The notes: generated from the letters alone by a model not told the origin. Counted from the first letter of the stretch, positions 24,528 through 32,868 are shown. The stretch: 64,000 nucleotides of DNA from Microbacterium oleivorans (GCF_001644225.1 NZ_LSTV01000001.1:806001-870000); one strand, 5' to 3'. Numbers and translations: made by a program.

Positions 24528-24599
24528 TGGGGTATGGTGTAATTGGCAACACGGCTGATTCTGGTTCAGTTGTTCTTGGTTCGAGTCCAGGTACCCCAG
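24528..24599 (+). tRNA. tRNA-Gln (anticodon CTG)
   Basis: A complete cloverleaf: acceptor TGGGGTA pairs with TACCCCA, anticodon stem GCTGA/TCAGT encloses loop TTCTGGT with anticodon CTG at 24561-24563, and the T-loop is TTCGAGT. The 3' CCA is not encoded and must be added after transcription. It immediately precedes a terminator and a lower-GC gene, a typical arrangement for integration hot spots, although no duplicated tRNA end was found. Confidence 0.95.
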
Positions 24600-24606
24600 C
24601 AAGACG

Positions 24607-24634
24607 AAAAACCCCCGCTCCGGCGGGGGTTTTT
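24607..24634 (+). terminator. Intrinsic terminator after tRNA-Gln
   Basis: Stem CCCCCGC/GCGGGGG with loop TCCG, extended by AAAAA pairing with the TTTTT tract. This is the most classical rho-independent terminator in the window. Confidence 0.9.
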
Positions 24635-24705
24635 GCGTTTCCTGCGAGACCTGCGCCGCTCTTCTCTTTTCGGATGATCGCGAGCGGGGTGTTACCGACT
24701 GGTGC

Positions 24706-25365
24706 CTAGACAGTGACGCAGATGTCTCCAGCGTCGATCTTCACGTTATCTCCGGTGCTGCCCACCCTCGCTGTAACCAAGGTGCCGACGGCAACGCACG
24801 TCTTGACGCTTGTCGACGTGCGGCCGCTGACTACCTTCTTCACGGTCCCAACACTGTTTGAGTTCGCCTGGGTGAACACGCTCGCTGGGCCACTGAGTTC
24901 CATCGATCGGTTTATAGCTTGGCGATTCCCGCATTCCGGCGTCCACGAGATACCGACAGAGAGCGGGTAGCCCGCGGAGTATGAGACCGAGCCGCCACAG
25001 GCGTAATAGGAGAATGTCTGCGTCAGTTTGGCGCTACTCAGGTTTGCTCCGGCGCTCGTCGAACACGAAGACGTAGTCGAAAGGACCATCTTTGGAGCAT
25101 GAATTGTCGGGTTGGTAAGTGACTGGTAGTCGTTCCCGAGGTAGTCCGTAGACCTGACGTACTGAACCTTCATTGTTCCCGTCACTTTCACCTTCAGGCA
25201 TCGTTTGACCGCGGAAGAGTAGTACTGGCCGGTCTTAGTGAAATTGACGGTTTTGGTTGATTTCTCCACGATCGTGGGGCTCGCAGCTGTCGCGGGGCTC
25301 GGGCTCAGTAGTAGGCCGACGACAAGAACCCCGGCGGCTGCGATCGACATGATGGATTTCTTCAT
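24706..25365 (-). CDS. Orphan secreted protein, lower GC than surroundings
   Basis: A 219-residue protein with a clear Sec signal peptide: MKKSI, hydrophobic core AAAGVLVVGLLL, and probable cleavage after ATA or ATAA (residues 27-28). The mature part is rich in Ser, Thr and Val and has six Cys (KRCLK, SSCST, YACGG, PECGN, KTCVA, DICVT), enough for three disulfides. No family is recognised. ATG at 25365 is preceded by AAGGGGGAAGT. Its base composition and codon use are visibly less GC-rich than the rest of the window, and it lies tail-on to tRNA-Gln, suggesting horizontal acquisition. Confidence 0.8.
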   Translation of the reverse strand: MKKSIMSIAAAGVLVVGLLLSPSPATAASPTIVEKSTKTVNFTKTGQYYSSAVKRCLKVKVTGTMKVQYVRSTDYLGNDYQSLTNPTIHAPKMVLSTTSSCSTSAGANLSSAKLTQTFSYYACGGSVSYSAGYPLSVGISWTPECGNRQAINRSMELSGPASVFTQANSNSVGTVKKVVSGRTSTSVKTCVAVGTLVTARVGSTGDNVKIDAGDICVTV

Positions 25366-25522
25366 ACTTCCCCCTTGTATGTGCACAGAGTGCGCCGTTT
25401 CGAGCAGGGTACCGAGCAACCGGCTCGTACCGCTAGGGATCACTGCCGAGCGGTTACGGGGTCGCGGTCCCGTGAAGCCAAGCGTGGTGTCGGGATACCT
25501 TGTGGAGGCGCACAATGGACGC

Positions 25523-25744
25523 ATGGGACTCTTCGTGCAGCGACCCGAGGAACCGTCGGAATGGGGCGGACTCCCGTCCGAGCCGCTGGAGCCGACGAAC
25601 CCGATCGACCGGCTCGGCGAAGGACCGGCCCTCGGCGGATGGGCGCCGGATCTCCTGTCCGAGGCGCCCGCGACGGCGACCTGGATCGACATCCCGGTCG
25701 GCTCCGCCGTGCCCGAGGGCGACGGCGGAGCCGACGGCGACTGA
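25523..25744 (+). CDS. Small acidic hypothetical protein
   Basis: A 73-residue, acidic, Pro/Gly-rich protein starting MGLFVQRPEEPSEWGGLP and ending GDGGADGD. It looks disordered and has no membrane segment. CACAAT at 25511-25516 lies 6 bases before the ATG and may be the -10 box of a leaderless transcript. Similar short proteins occur in Microbacteriaceae to my recollection, but no function is known. Confidence 0.6.
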   Translation: MGLFVQRPEEPSEWGGLPSEPLEPTNPIDRLGEGPALGGWAPDLLSEAPATATWIDIPVGSAVPEGDGGADGD

Positions 25745-25768
25745 TCTCACCGCATCAGGACGACGGGC

Positions 25769-25948
25769 TCACTCGAGGCCCATGCAGACCCACTGCTGCA
25801 TGCGCCAGAGGATGTTGTACAGGTTCCAGGGTTCCTCGTCGACAGGTCGCCAGGGGCGCCCGACGTGCGCGGTCCATTCAGGGAGACGGCAGCAGACACG
25901 GTGTCCGAAGAGCCGGAACAGCAGCCTGCACAGGGATGAACGCACCAT
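25769..25948 (-). CDS. Small basic, Trp/Cys-rich hypothetical protein
   Basis: A possible 59-residue protein beginning MVRSSLCRLLFRLFGHRVCC and ending NILWRMQQWVCMGLE. Third codon positions are mostly G or C, as in genuine genes of this genome, and GAGAAAGG lies upstream of the ATG at 25948. An in-frame ATG at 26017 could extend it to 82 residues, but those added residues look non-coding. No homologue is recognised; could be spurious. Confidence 0.45.
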   Translation of the reverse strand: MVRSSLCRLLFRLFGHRVCCRLPEWTAHVGRPWRPVDEEPWNLYNILWRMQQWVCMGLE

Positions 25949-26041
25949 GGATGCGAGCCTTTCTCTCGATCGCCGCCCCGGGTCGGGGCTGACGTTGGCT
26001 CGCACGCATGGCCCCAACCTATCGCGCCATGGCGATGCGGA

Positions 26042-28054
26042 TCAGCGCATCGCGTCGCCGATGTAGGAGTACTTGACGAAGACCTCCGAGGCCCACCCGG
26101 CCTCCTCGAGCACGCCCTGCACGGCGGTCAGCATGTACTTCGAATCCCAACCAAGGTAGAGGTACCGCCCCTCGTCGAGGGTGTCCCACTGACCGTTCCA
26201 CGCCATCGCCGGGTAGACGGGTCCGCCCTGGCGGGCGCTGTAGTCGACGACACTCTGCCGCGAGTCGGCCCAGAGCCTCGCGAACACGCGGTTGAACAGG
26301 TAGCGGACGTCCCGCACGTCCCAGTGCTCGCCGCGGTACTCGACGTAGTCGAACTCGCGCTGCCAGCCGCGGGGCCAGCCGCGCCGCTTCTTGGCGTCGA
26401 GGATCGGCGTGAGGTTGTCGTCGTCGATCCCCACCACGGCGGGGCGGCGCCACGCGTCCATGAAGCGCGCGGTCAGCTGCTCGGTGCGTTCGGCGATCCG
26501 AGCCGTCGTCCAGGTCTCGGCATCCGCGATCCGACGCGTGAACTCGAGGCCGCTCGACGCGTAGGCACTCCGCTTCGCGGGGAAGGGGGCGTCGAACACC
26601 CGATCGGCGGCGTCCTCCTCGAGGAGCGTCAGGTTGCCGAGCGTGTTCACGAGGGCGCGGTGCGCGTTCTGCTCGTCGTCGCTGAGGTCGGCCCAGCGCC
26701 GAATGCCGTCGCCGGTCCACTCGTCGGAGGGCGCCGCGGGGAGGACGTGCTCGAGGACGACGTCCGCGTCGTCGTCGACCCCCGCCAGGCGCGCGAGGAC
26801 GAAACCCGCGTGGGGGAGTTCGCCGTAGCGCAGACCCACCCGGGTCCGCTCGTCCGAGGGCGTGATGCGGGCGATGGCGAGCACGAGCGCCTCCATCCCC
26901 TCATCCGCCGCGCGACAGAAGCGCGCGACCAGCCGGTCGACGGACAGGCCGACGACGGTCCGACGCAGCAGCAGGGACTCCACGTGCGTCAGGGCGAGCG
27001 ACAGATCGGATGCCGAGAGCTCACCGTGCAGGTGGTCGCGGTACAGCCGCATCGCGAGGGGATACATGCCGCGGCCCAGCGTGTTGATCGCGGCGAAATG
27101 GCGGGCGATGCCGGCATCCGTCGCCGAGGCCGGTTCGAGCAGGAGCCGGTAGATCTCCGACAGCTCACGCCACTCCTGAGCGCGGGCACGGAGCGTCGCT
27201 CGATCCAAGCGCGGGAACTCGTGGCGGAACGCGTCGTAGACACCGCGCTCGCCCTCGACCAGCACCTCGCGCCCCGTCAGCATGACGAGGTAGTCCCGCC
27301 AGAAGGCACCGATCTGCTCGCCCGTGTTCGCCTCGATCGCGAGCCAGTACTCGTTCTCGATCTCGCTCTGCTCGGCGTGCGTGAGGCCCATCAGCACGTA
27401 GTTGTGGATCAGCTCGTGGTCGCGCAGCGGTTCGCCCGTCGAGTTGAGGCTCTCGAAGATCTGCTGCGCGTTCGCCTGCCCGCCGAGGGTGATCGACACG
27501 TGTTCCAGCTTGCGCAGGCCGCGCCAGATGTCGGCGGCCTCGTCGGGCCGGATCTGGCTCCGGAAGAACGCGTAGTTGTCATCGAAGCGCGACACGCGGT
27601 CGGTGTCGGCGGGGGAGCGGCGGTCGAGCACGACGCTCTCGAAGACGTCCGCCCAGGCGCGGTGGGGGCGCAGCTTCGTCCGCGCCGGCTCGCCGTGACG
27701 CACCAACACCGCCTCGAGCTCGGCGGCGAGGTCCGGATCGTCGTCGCGGAGGGTGTGGTGGAGCGCCGCGACCAGCAGCATCAGCGTCGTGACACGCTGC
27801 TGCCCGTCGATGAGGACGAGGTGGGCGTCGTCCTCCGCCGACGTGCTGGCGGTCGAGAGGATGGAGCCGATGAAGTGCGTGTGACCGTCTTCACCGGCGG
27901 CTGCGGCGCGGATGTCGCCGAGGAGCTGCTCGCACCCGCCGATGTCCCAGCGGTACTGCCGCTGATAGACCGGCACGACGATCGTGGTGTCCGAGGCGGA
28001 GAGCCAATCGATCGTGTTGACGGCGGTCGCATCGACGTTCGTGACGCTGCTCAT
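26042..28054 (-). CDS. DUF262/DUF1524 protein, GmrSD-type putative restriction nuclease
   Basis: A 670-residue fused protein. The N-terminal DUF262 domain (ParB/Srx-like NTPase fold) has VYQRQYRW at residues 29-36 and LIDGQQRVTTL at 81-91. The DUF1524 HNH-type nuclease region has LEHVLP with H436 and LGNLTLLEE with N474, followed by FPAKRSAY. In GmrSD and BrxU these domains give NTP-dependent cleavage of modified phage DNA (family knowledge). About 120 extra C-terminal residues rich in Trp and Tyr (GWPRGWQREFDYVEYRGEHW onward) are unidentified. ATG at 28054 has GAGGA upstream and TAGACT at 28088-28093 (minus strand). No partner methylase is nearby, consistent with a type IV system. Confidence 0.85.
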   Translation of the reverse strand: MSSVTNVDATAVNTIDWLSASDTTIVVPVYQRQYRWDIGGCEQLLGDIRAAAAGEDGHTHFIGSILSTASTSAEDDAHLVLIDGQQRVTTLMLLVAALHHTLRDDDPDLAAELEAVLVRHGEPARTKLRPHRAWADVFESVVLDRRSPADTDRVSRFDDNYAFFRSQIRPDEAADIWRGLRKLEHVSITLGGQANAQQIFESLNSTGEPLRDHELIHNYVLMGLTHAEQSEIENEYWLAIEANTGEQIGAFWRDYLVMLTGREVLVEGERGVYDAFRHEFPRLDRATLRARAQEWRELSEIYRLLLEPASATDAGIARHFAAINTLGRGMYPLAMRLYRDHLHGELSASDLSLALTHVESLLLRRTVVGLSVDRLVARFCRAADEGMEALVLAIARITPSDERTRVGLRYGELPHAGFVLARLAGVDDDADVVLEHVLPAAPSDEWTGDGIRRWADLSDDEQNAHRALVNTLGNLTLLEEDAADRVFDAPFPAKRSAYASSGLEFTRRIADAETWTTARIAERTEQLTARFMDAWRRPAVVGIDDDNLTPILDAKKRRGWPRGWQREFDYVEYRGEHWDVRDVRYLFNRVFARLWADSRQSVVDYSARQGGPVYPAMAWNGQWDTLDEGRYLYLGWDSKYMLTAVQGVLEEAGWASEVFVKYSYIGDAMR

Positions 28055-28110
28055 GTTCCTCGAATCGCTCCTCGAATTTCCCGGTCGAGTCTACTGACGC
28101 TCCCGGAACG

Positions 28111-28130
28111 CCTAGGTAGGCTTGCCTAAG
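28111..28130. promoter_or_regulatory. DtxR/IdeR-like iron box upstream of the putative oxygenase gene
   Basis: CCTAGGTAGGCTTGCCTAAG contains the inverted repeat TAGGC-TT-GCCTA (28117-28128). Its right half (TAGGCTTGCCTAA) matches 11 of 13 positions of the actinobacterial iron box TAGGCTAACCTAA; the left half is poorer. It lies about 50 bases before the start of the following gene, in the divergent promoter region. Binding is inferred. Confidence 0.5.
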
Positions 28131-28176
28131 TCGGGCCTGTAAAAACTTCGCTCGTCCGACAGAAAGGTTGATCCGC

Positions 28177-28950
28177 ATGGGTTACATCAAGAGTGCGCTG
28201 CTCGAGGAGACCGGCTACGCCGTCCTCGACATGTACGGCAAGCACATCGATCCGAAGGAATGGCTCGACGTCGAGTACGTCGACTGGAAGTCGTCGGGGG
28301 ACACCCGCTTCGCCCCGCTCGCCTCGGCCAAGGGCGAAATCGAGTGCAACGGCTTCTGGAACCACCAGCCGCCGCGCACCGACAAGGACGGCGTCTGGAT
28401 CCCCTCGCAGACCGAGAAGGCGCCCACGCTCACCGAGCGCGCGCTCGAGCCGGGCTCGAACGTCGGACGCTGCCGCATCATCGAGCTGCAGCCGAACACT
28501 TACGCCGACGCGCTCTACAACCTGCACCAGGACGACAACAACCGGCTGAACCCCGACGGCACCGGCTGGGTCGTCCGCAGCTTCTTCAACCTCACCGACG
28601 ACAAGGACAGCTTCTTCGTCCTGCGTGACAACCGCACCGACCCGAGCGGCGAGACCCGCATCGCCCTGCCCGCCGGCGCGCAGCTCGTCATCGACACGCA
28701 GCGTCTGTGGCACGCCGCCTACCACCCCGGCGACGCCCCGCGGTACTGCCTCATCACGTCGTGGGAGTCCGGCCCCGAGCTCGACGCCTACATGGAGAAG
28801 TACAACGGCGTGAACAAGGTCGAGAGCGTTCCGCTCGACCAGGAGACCATCGACGCCGCGCAGGCCGAGCAGGAGCGGCGCATCGCCGCCCGCGCCGCCG
28901 CTCTCGCGGCTCGCGGTCAGCGCGAGGTCCTCGCGATGAGCGAGGCCTGA
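28177..28950 (+). CDS. Conserved protein, probable Fe(II)/2-oxoglutarate-dependent oxygenase fold
   Basis: A 257-residue cytoplasmic protein with no recognised name. Its central part shows the facial triad of cupin-fold 2OG oxygenases: H117-x-D119 (NLHQDD), then H179 (RLWHAAYH), and R189 ten residues later (PRYCLI), where the 2OG-carboxylate arginine is expected. The region between, RSFFNLTDDKDSFFVL, suits a jelly-roll. The C-terminus is a charged, Ala-rich helix. ATG at 28177 has AAAGG about ten bases upstream; the nearer TTG at 28168 would be too close to it. An iron-box-like site precedes it and a strong terminator follows, so it is a single-gene unit. Substrate unknown. Confidence 0.7.
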   Translation: MGYIKSALLEETGYAVLDMYGKHIDPKEWLDVEYVDWKSSGDTRFAPLASAKGEIECNGFWNHQPPRTDKDGVWIPSQTEKAPTLTERALEPGSNVGRCRIIELQPNTYADALYNLHQDDNNRLNPDGTGWVVRSFFNLTDDKDSFFVLRDNRTDPSGETRIALPAGAQLVIDTQRLWHAAYHPGDAPRYCLITSWESGPELDAYMEKYNGVNKVESVPLDQETIDAAQAEQERRIAARAAALAARGQREVLAMSEA

Positions 28951-28962
28951 CCCGCCTCCCCT

Positions 28963-28998
28963 GACGACGCCCCCGGTCCTCGGCCCGGGGGCGTCGTC
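28963..28998 (+). terminator. Terminator after the putative oxygenase gene
   Basis: Perfect 14-bp stem GACGACGCCCCCGG/CCGGGGGCGTCGTC with loop TCCTCGGC. No T tract follows. Confidence 0.8.
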
Positions 28999-29012
28999 GC
29001 GTGAGCGGTTCT

Positions 29013-29042
29013 TGTTTCGTGTTGTTTTGTGTTGTAACGTGT
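29013..29042 (+). promoter_or_regulatory. Three tandem 10-bp repeats, putative DeoR operator of the fructose operon
   Basis: TGTTTCGTGT, TGTTTTGTGT and TGTAACGTGT follow one another without gaps, one helical turn per repeat (consensus TGTTWYGTGT). The third overlaps a TAACGT -10 box at 29035-29040. Autoregulation by the DeoR-type regulator encoded next is inferred. Confidence 0.6.
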
Positions 29043-29064
29043 GGTCTTGTTCGAGGAGGACCAC

Positions 29065-29847
29065 ATGTACGCAACGGAGCGCCAGCGGCAGATCGAGCAG
29101 CTGATCGCCACGGACGGGCGCGTCGCCGTTCTCGACCTCGCTGACCGCTTCGGGGTCACCACCGAGACGGTCCGTCGCGATCTCGCCGCCCTCGAGCGTG
29201 TCGGCCTCGTCCGCCGCGTCCACGGCGGCGCCGTCCACCGGACTCGCGCGAGCACCGCCGAGGTCTCGGTCGCCGAGCGGGCGGGACAGCGCAGCGGCGC
29301 GAAGCAGACCATCGCCCGTGCCGCCGTCGACCTGCTCGGCGCCGAGCTCGACGGCGCCCTCTACCTCGACGCCGGCACGACGACCGGCGCCATCGCCCAG
29401 CTCCTCGCGACCGGGCCGCACCCCGCCGGTGACCTCGAGGTCGTCACGCACTCCATGTCCGTCGCCCACATCCTCGCCGGCGCCCCCGCCGTGGGACTGA
29501 CGGCGATCGGCGGGCGCGTGCGGGGCCTCACCGCAGCCGCCGTCGGAGCGCAGACGGTGGAGGCGATCGGCCGGCTGCGACCCGACATCGCCTTCATCGG
29601 CACGAACGGCGTCTCCGCCGCCTTCGGCCTCAGCACGCCGGATCCCGACGAGGCGGCCGTCAAGCGCGCCATCGTCGCGTCGGCCCGCCGCATCGTGGTC
29701 GTCGCCGACGGCGACAAGTTCGACGCGGAGCTGCTCGTCTCGTTCGCGTCGCTGACGGATGTCGACGTCCTCCTGACCGACACGGCCCCGACGGGAGCCC
29801 TCGCCGCCGCACTCCGCGACGCCGACGTGGAGGTGCAGGTCGCGTGA
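29065..29847 (+). CDS. DeoR-family regulator of the fructose PTS operon
   Basis: A 260-residue regulator. The N-terminal HTH is RVAVLDLADRFGVTTETVRR with the DeoR hallmark GLVRRVHGGA; the C-terminal DeoR sensor domain (YLDAGTTTGAIAQLL, FIGTNGVSAAFGLSTPD) binds phosphorylated sugars, here probably fructose 1-phosphate. ATG at 29065 has GAGGAGG upstream. It overlaps fruK by four bases (GTGA), so regulator and enzymes are one operon controlled through the upstream tandem repeats. FruR is a common name for such proteins. Confidence 0.9.
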   Translation: MYATERQRQIEQLIATDGRVAVLDLADRFGVTTETVRRDLAALERVGLVRRVHGGAVHRTRASTAEVSVAERAGQRSGAKQTIARAAVDLLGAELDGALYLDAGTTTGAIAQLLATGPHPAGDLEVVTHSMSVAHILAGAPAVGLTAIGGRVRGLTAAAVGAQTVEAIGRLRPDIAFIGTNGVSAAFGLSTPDPDEAAVKRAIVASARRIVVVADGDKFDAELLVSFASLTDVDVLLTDTAPTGALAAALRDADVEVQVA

Positions 29848-30824
29848 TCGTCACCCTCACCACCAACCCGTCGCTCGATCGGACGATCTCCCTCGCCGCG
29901 CCACTGCAGGTGGGCGAGGTGCAGAGCGCGCTCGGCGTCCGCGAGGATGCGGGCGGCAAGGGGATCAACGTCGCGCGGGTGGTCGCCGCGGCATCCCGTC
30001 CCACCCTCGCCGTCCTGCCGCTCGATCCCCGCGATCCGTTCGCGGGCGCCCTGGCGGCCACCGGCATCCCGACGCGGACCGTCGCCCACGACGGCGCCAC
30101 CCGCGCGAACATCACGATCGCCGACCACGCCGGGACCACGACGAAGCTGAACCTGCCGGGCGCCGCGTTCACGGAAGAGGATGCCGCGGCCCTGACCGCC
30201 GCGGTCGTCGCCGCGTCGGAGGCCGCGTCGTGGCTGGTGCTCGCCGGATCGCTCGCGCCGGGCCTGCCCGTGGACTACTACGTGAGCGTGATCGAGGCGG
30301 TCCGTGCGGCCTGGGGACCCTCCGCTCCGCGCATCGCGGTCGACACCTCGGGGCCCGCCCTGGCCGCCGTCGTCGCCGCCGGGCGCCCCGACCTGATCAA
30401 GCCCAACGACGAGGAACTCGCCGAACTCACCGGTCGCGGCCTCGACGCGGAGCTCGAGCTCCCCGACGCGGTCGCGCGGATCGCGCGCGGGCTGGTCCCG
30501 GCATCCGTCGCCGCCGCCCTCGTGACGCTCGGGGGCGACGGAGCCGTCCTCGTCACCGCCGACGGCGCGTGGCACGGCACACCGCCCCCGACGCGCGTGC
30601 GCAGCACGGTGGGGGCCGGCGACAGCTCGCTCGCCGGCTACCTGCTCGCCGAGACGACCGGTGCCGTACCGGAGGAGCGCCTGCGCTCCGGCATCCGCTA
30701 CGGATCCGCGGCTGCGTCGCTTCCGGGCACCCAACCTCCCACCCCCCACGACCTGTCGACCGGCGCAGTGCCGGTGCGACTCCTCTCGCAGGACAACCCG
30801 ACCACTGGAGGTCACCGTGACTGA
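29844..30824 (+). CDS. fruK: 1-phosphofructokinase
   Basis: A 326-residue PfkB-family kinase converting fructose 1-phosphate to fructose 1,6-bisphosphate. It has TTNPSLDRTI at the N-terminus, AGGKGINVARV (substrate-binding PfkB signature 1) and the ATP/catalytic motif TVGAGDSSLAGYL with the base Asp. GTG at 29844 overlaps the regulator gene; its end overlaps fruA by eight bases. It takes the product of FruA directly into glycolysis. Confidence 0.94.
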   Translation: MIVTLTTNPSLDRTISLAAPLQVGEVQSALGVREDAGGKGINVARVVAAASRPTLAVLPLDPRDPFAGALAATGIPTRTVAHDGATRANITIADHAGTTTKLNLPGAAFTEEDAAALTAAVVAASEAASWLVLAGSLAPGLPVDYYVSVIEAVRAAWGPSAPRIAVDTSGPALAAVVAAGRPDLIKPNDEELAELTGRGLDAELELPDAVARIARGLVPASVAAALVTLGGDGAVLVTADGAWHGTPPPTRVRSTVGAGDSSLAGYLLAETTGAVPEERLRSGIRYGSAAASLPGTQPPTPHDLSTGAVPVRLLSQDNPTTGGHRD

Positions 30825-32868
30825 GATCATCACCGCGGAACTCGTCAGTATCGACGAGCCGCTCGGCGCCGACAAGCGCGCCGTCATCGACGCCCTCGCC
30901 CAGCGCGTCGCGGCGCAGGGGAGGGCCACCGACGGCGCCCGCCTGGCCGACGACGCCTGGGCGCGCGAGGAGAAGGACGAGACCGGCCTGCCCGGCGGCA
31001 TCGCCATCCCGCACGCGAAGAGCGCCGCCGTGACGCAGGCCTCGCTGGCCTTCGCGCGGCTGAACCCCGGCGTCGACTTCGGTGCCGAGGACGGCGGCGC
31101 CGACCTCGTCTTCCTCATCGCCGCTCCCGACACCGCCGCCGAGGAGCACCTCGCCGTGCTCTCCAAGCTCGCCCGCAGCCTCATGCGCGACGACTTCACG
31201 GCGGGCCTGCGCGCCGCATCGACGGCCGACGAGGTCGTCGCCATCGTCCGCGACGCCATCTCGGACGTGCCCGCCGCCGAGGCCCCCGCCTCGCGCGCCG
31301 AGGCACCGGCCGCCGCCGCCTCCGCCGACGACGCGCTCCTGATCGACGGCCGCCCCGCGCGTATCGTCGCGGTCACGGCGTGCGCCACCGGCATCGCCCA
31401 CACCTTCATGGCCGCCGACGCGCTGACGGCGACGGGGCAGAAGGACGGCGTCGCCCTCACGGTCGAGCCGCAGGGATCGAGCGGCTACAAGGCCATCGAC
31501 CAGCGCATCATCGACGAGGCCGACGCCGTCATCTTCGCCGTCGACGTCGACGTCCGCGAGCAGGCGCGCTTCGCCGGCAAGCCGGTCGTCCGGGCCGGGG
31601 TCAAGCGCGGGATCGAGCAGCCCGCCCAGATGGTCCGTGAAGCCGTCGCCGCGGCGAAGAATCCGAACGCGCCGCGCGTTCCCGCAGCCTCCGGTGCCGC
31701 GGTGGCGAGCGAAGCCACGCCGACCTCGCTCGGCGGCGCGATCCGCCGTGCCCTGCTCACCGGGGTGAGCTACATGATCCCGTTCGTGGCCGGCGGCGGT
31801 CTGCTGATCGCGCTTGGTTTCGCTCTCGCCGGGTACAAGATCGCGAACACCGCAGACGGGAACACTGTCAACAACGCGATCTTCACGCTGCAGAACTTCA
31901 CCCTGTGGAACCTGCCGCCCGAAGGTCTCGTCTACTACCTCGGTGCGGCGGCATTCCAGATCGGTCAGCTGTCCTTCGGCTTCCTCGTGCCGGCGCTGGC
32001 CGGCTACATCGCGTACGGGCTCGCGGACCGCCCGGGCATCGCCCCCGGTTTCGTCGCCGGTGCCGCGGCCACCTTCATGGGTGCGGGCTTCATCGGCGCC
32101 ATCGTCGGCGGCCTGCTCGCCGGTCTCGCGGCGTGGTGGCTCAACCGCCTGTCGGTCCCGCGCTGGCTGCGCGGCCTCATGCCGGTCGTCATCATCCCGC
32201 TGCTCGGCTCGATCTTCGCGTCGGGGCTGCTGCTGTTCATGTTCGGCGGCCCGATCGCCGCGCTCACGAAGCTCCTCAACGACTGGTTGTCCGGACTCTC
32301 GGGCGCCGGTGTGATCCTGCTCGGCGTCATCCTCGGGCTCATGATGTGCTTCGACCTCGGCGGGCCGCTCAACAAGGTCGCGTACGGCTTCGCCACGGCG
32401 AACCTCGCGCAGGGCATCGCCGGAGACGAGCGCTACCTGCAGATCATGGCCGCCGTCATGGCGGCCGGAATGGTCCCGCCCCTCGCCATGGCGCTCGCCT
32501 CGACCGTCCTCGGGCGCAAGCTCTTCACGGCTCCCGAGCGTGAGAACGGCAAGGCGGCGTGGCTGCTCGGCGCCGCGTTCATCTCGGAGGGTGCCATCCC
32601 GTTCGCCGCGGCCGACGTCTTCCGCGTCATCCCCTCGGCGATGCTCGGTGGCGCGGTGACCGGCGCGCTGTCGATGTTCTTCGGAATCACTTCGCGCGCT
32701 CCGCACGGCGGTGTCTTCGTCTTCTTCGCCATCGACAACTTCTGGCTGTGGCTGCTGTCGATCGCTGTCGGCACCGTCGTGAGCGCCGTCTCGGTCGTTC
32801 TGCTCAAGCGCTACGTGCGCCGTCGCCCCATCGAGGCCGACGTGCCCGCCGTCGCCGTCACGGCATAG
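30817..32868 (+). CDS. fruA: PTS fructose transporter, fused IIA-IIB-IIC
   Basis: A 683-residue membrane permease that imports fructose as fructose 1-phosphate. The IIA domain (about 1-150) has phosphorylation site H66 in IAIPHAKSAAV; IIB (about 175-275) has C189 in VTACATGIAHTF; IIC (about 300-670) has roughly nine to ten membrane helices. An Ala/Pro linker joins IIA and IIB. GTG at 30817 follows GGAGG inside the end of fruK. Phosphate comes from the HPr encoded next; enzyme I is not in the window. Confidence 0.95.
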   Translation: MTEIITAELVSIDEPLGADKRAVIDALAQRVAAQGRATDGARLADDAWAREEKDETGLPGGIAIPHAKSAAVTQASLAFARLNPGVDFGAEDGGADLVFLIAAPDTAAEEHLAVLSKLARSLMRDDFTAGLRAASTADEVVAIVRDAISDVPAAEAPASRAEAPAAAASADDALLIDGRPARIVAVTACATGIAHTFMAADALTATGQKDGVALTVEPQGSSGYKAIDQRIIDEADAVIFAVDVDVREQARFAGKPVVRAGVKRGIEQPAQMVREAVAAAKNPNAPRVPAASGAAVASEATPTSLGGAIRRALLTGVSYMIPFVAGGGLLIALGFALAGYKIANTADGNTVNNAIFTLQNFTLWNLPPEGLVYYLGAAAFQIGQLSFGFLVPALAGYIAYGLADRPGIAPGFVAGAAATFMGAGFIGAIVGGLLAGLAAWWLNRLSVPRWLRGLMPVVIIPLLGSIFASGLLLFMFGGPIAALTKLLNDWLSGLSGAGVILLGVILGLMMCFDLGGPLNKVAYGFATANLAQGIAGDERYLQIMAAVMAAGMVPPLAMALASTVLGRKLFTAPERENGKAAWLLGAAFISEGAIPFAAADVFRVIPSAMLGGAVTGALSMFFGITSRAPHGGVFVFFAIDNFWLWLLSIAVGTVVSAVSVVLLKRYVRRRPIEADVPAVAVTA

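Noticed and set aside
24580..28110. Genomic island bounded by a duplicated tRNA-Gln 3' end
   Set aside because: I searched by eye for a second copy of the tRNA end and for an integrase and found neither.
28138..28150. TAAAAA-like -10 box just after the iron-box-like site
   Set aside because: No -35 element at suitable spacing, so the promoter position relative to the box was left open.
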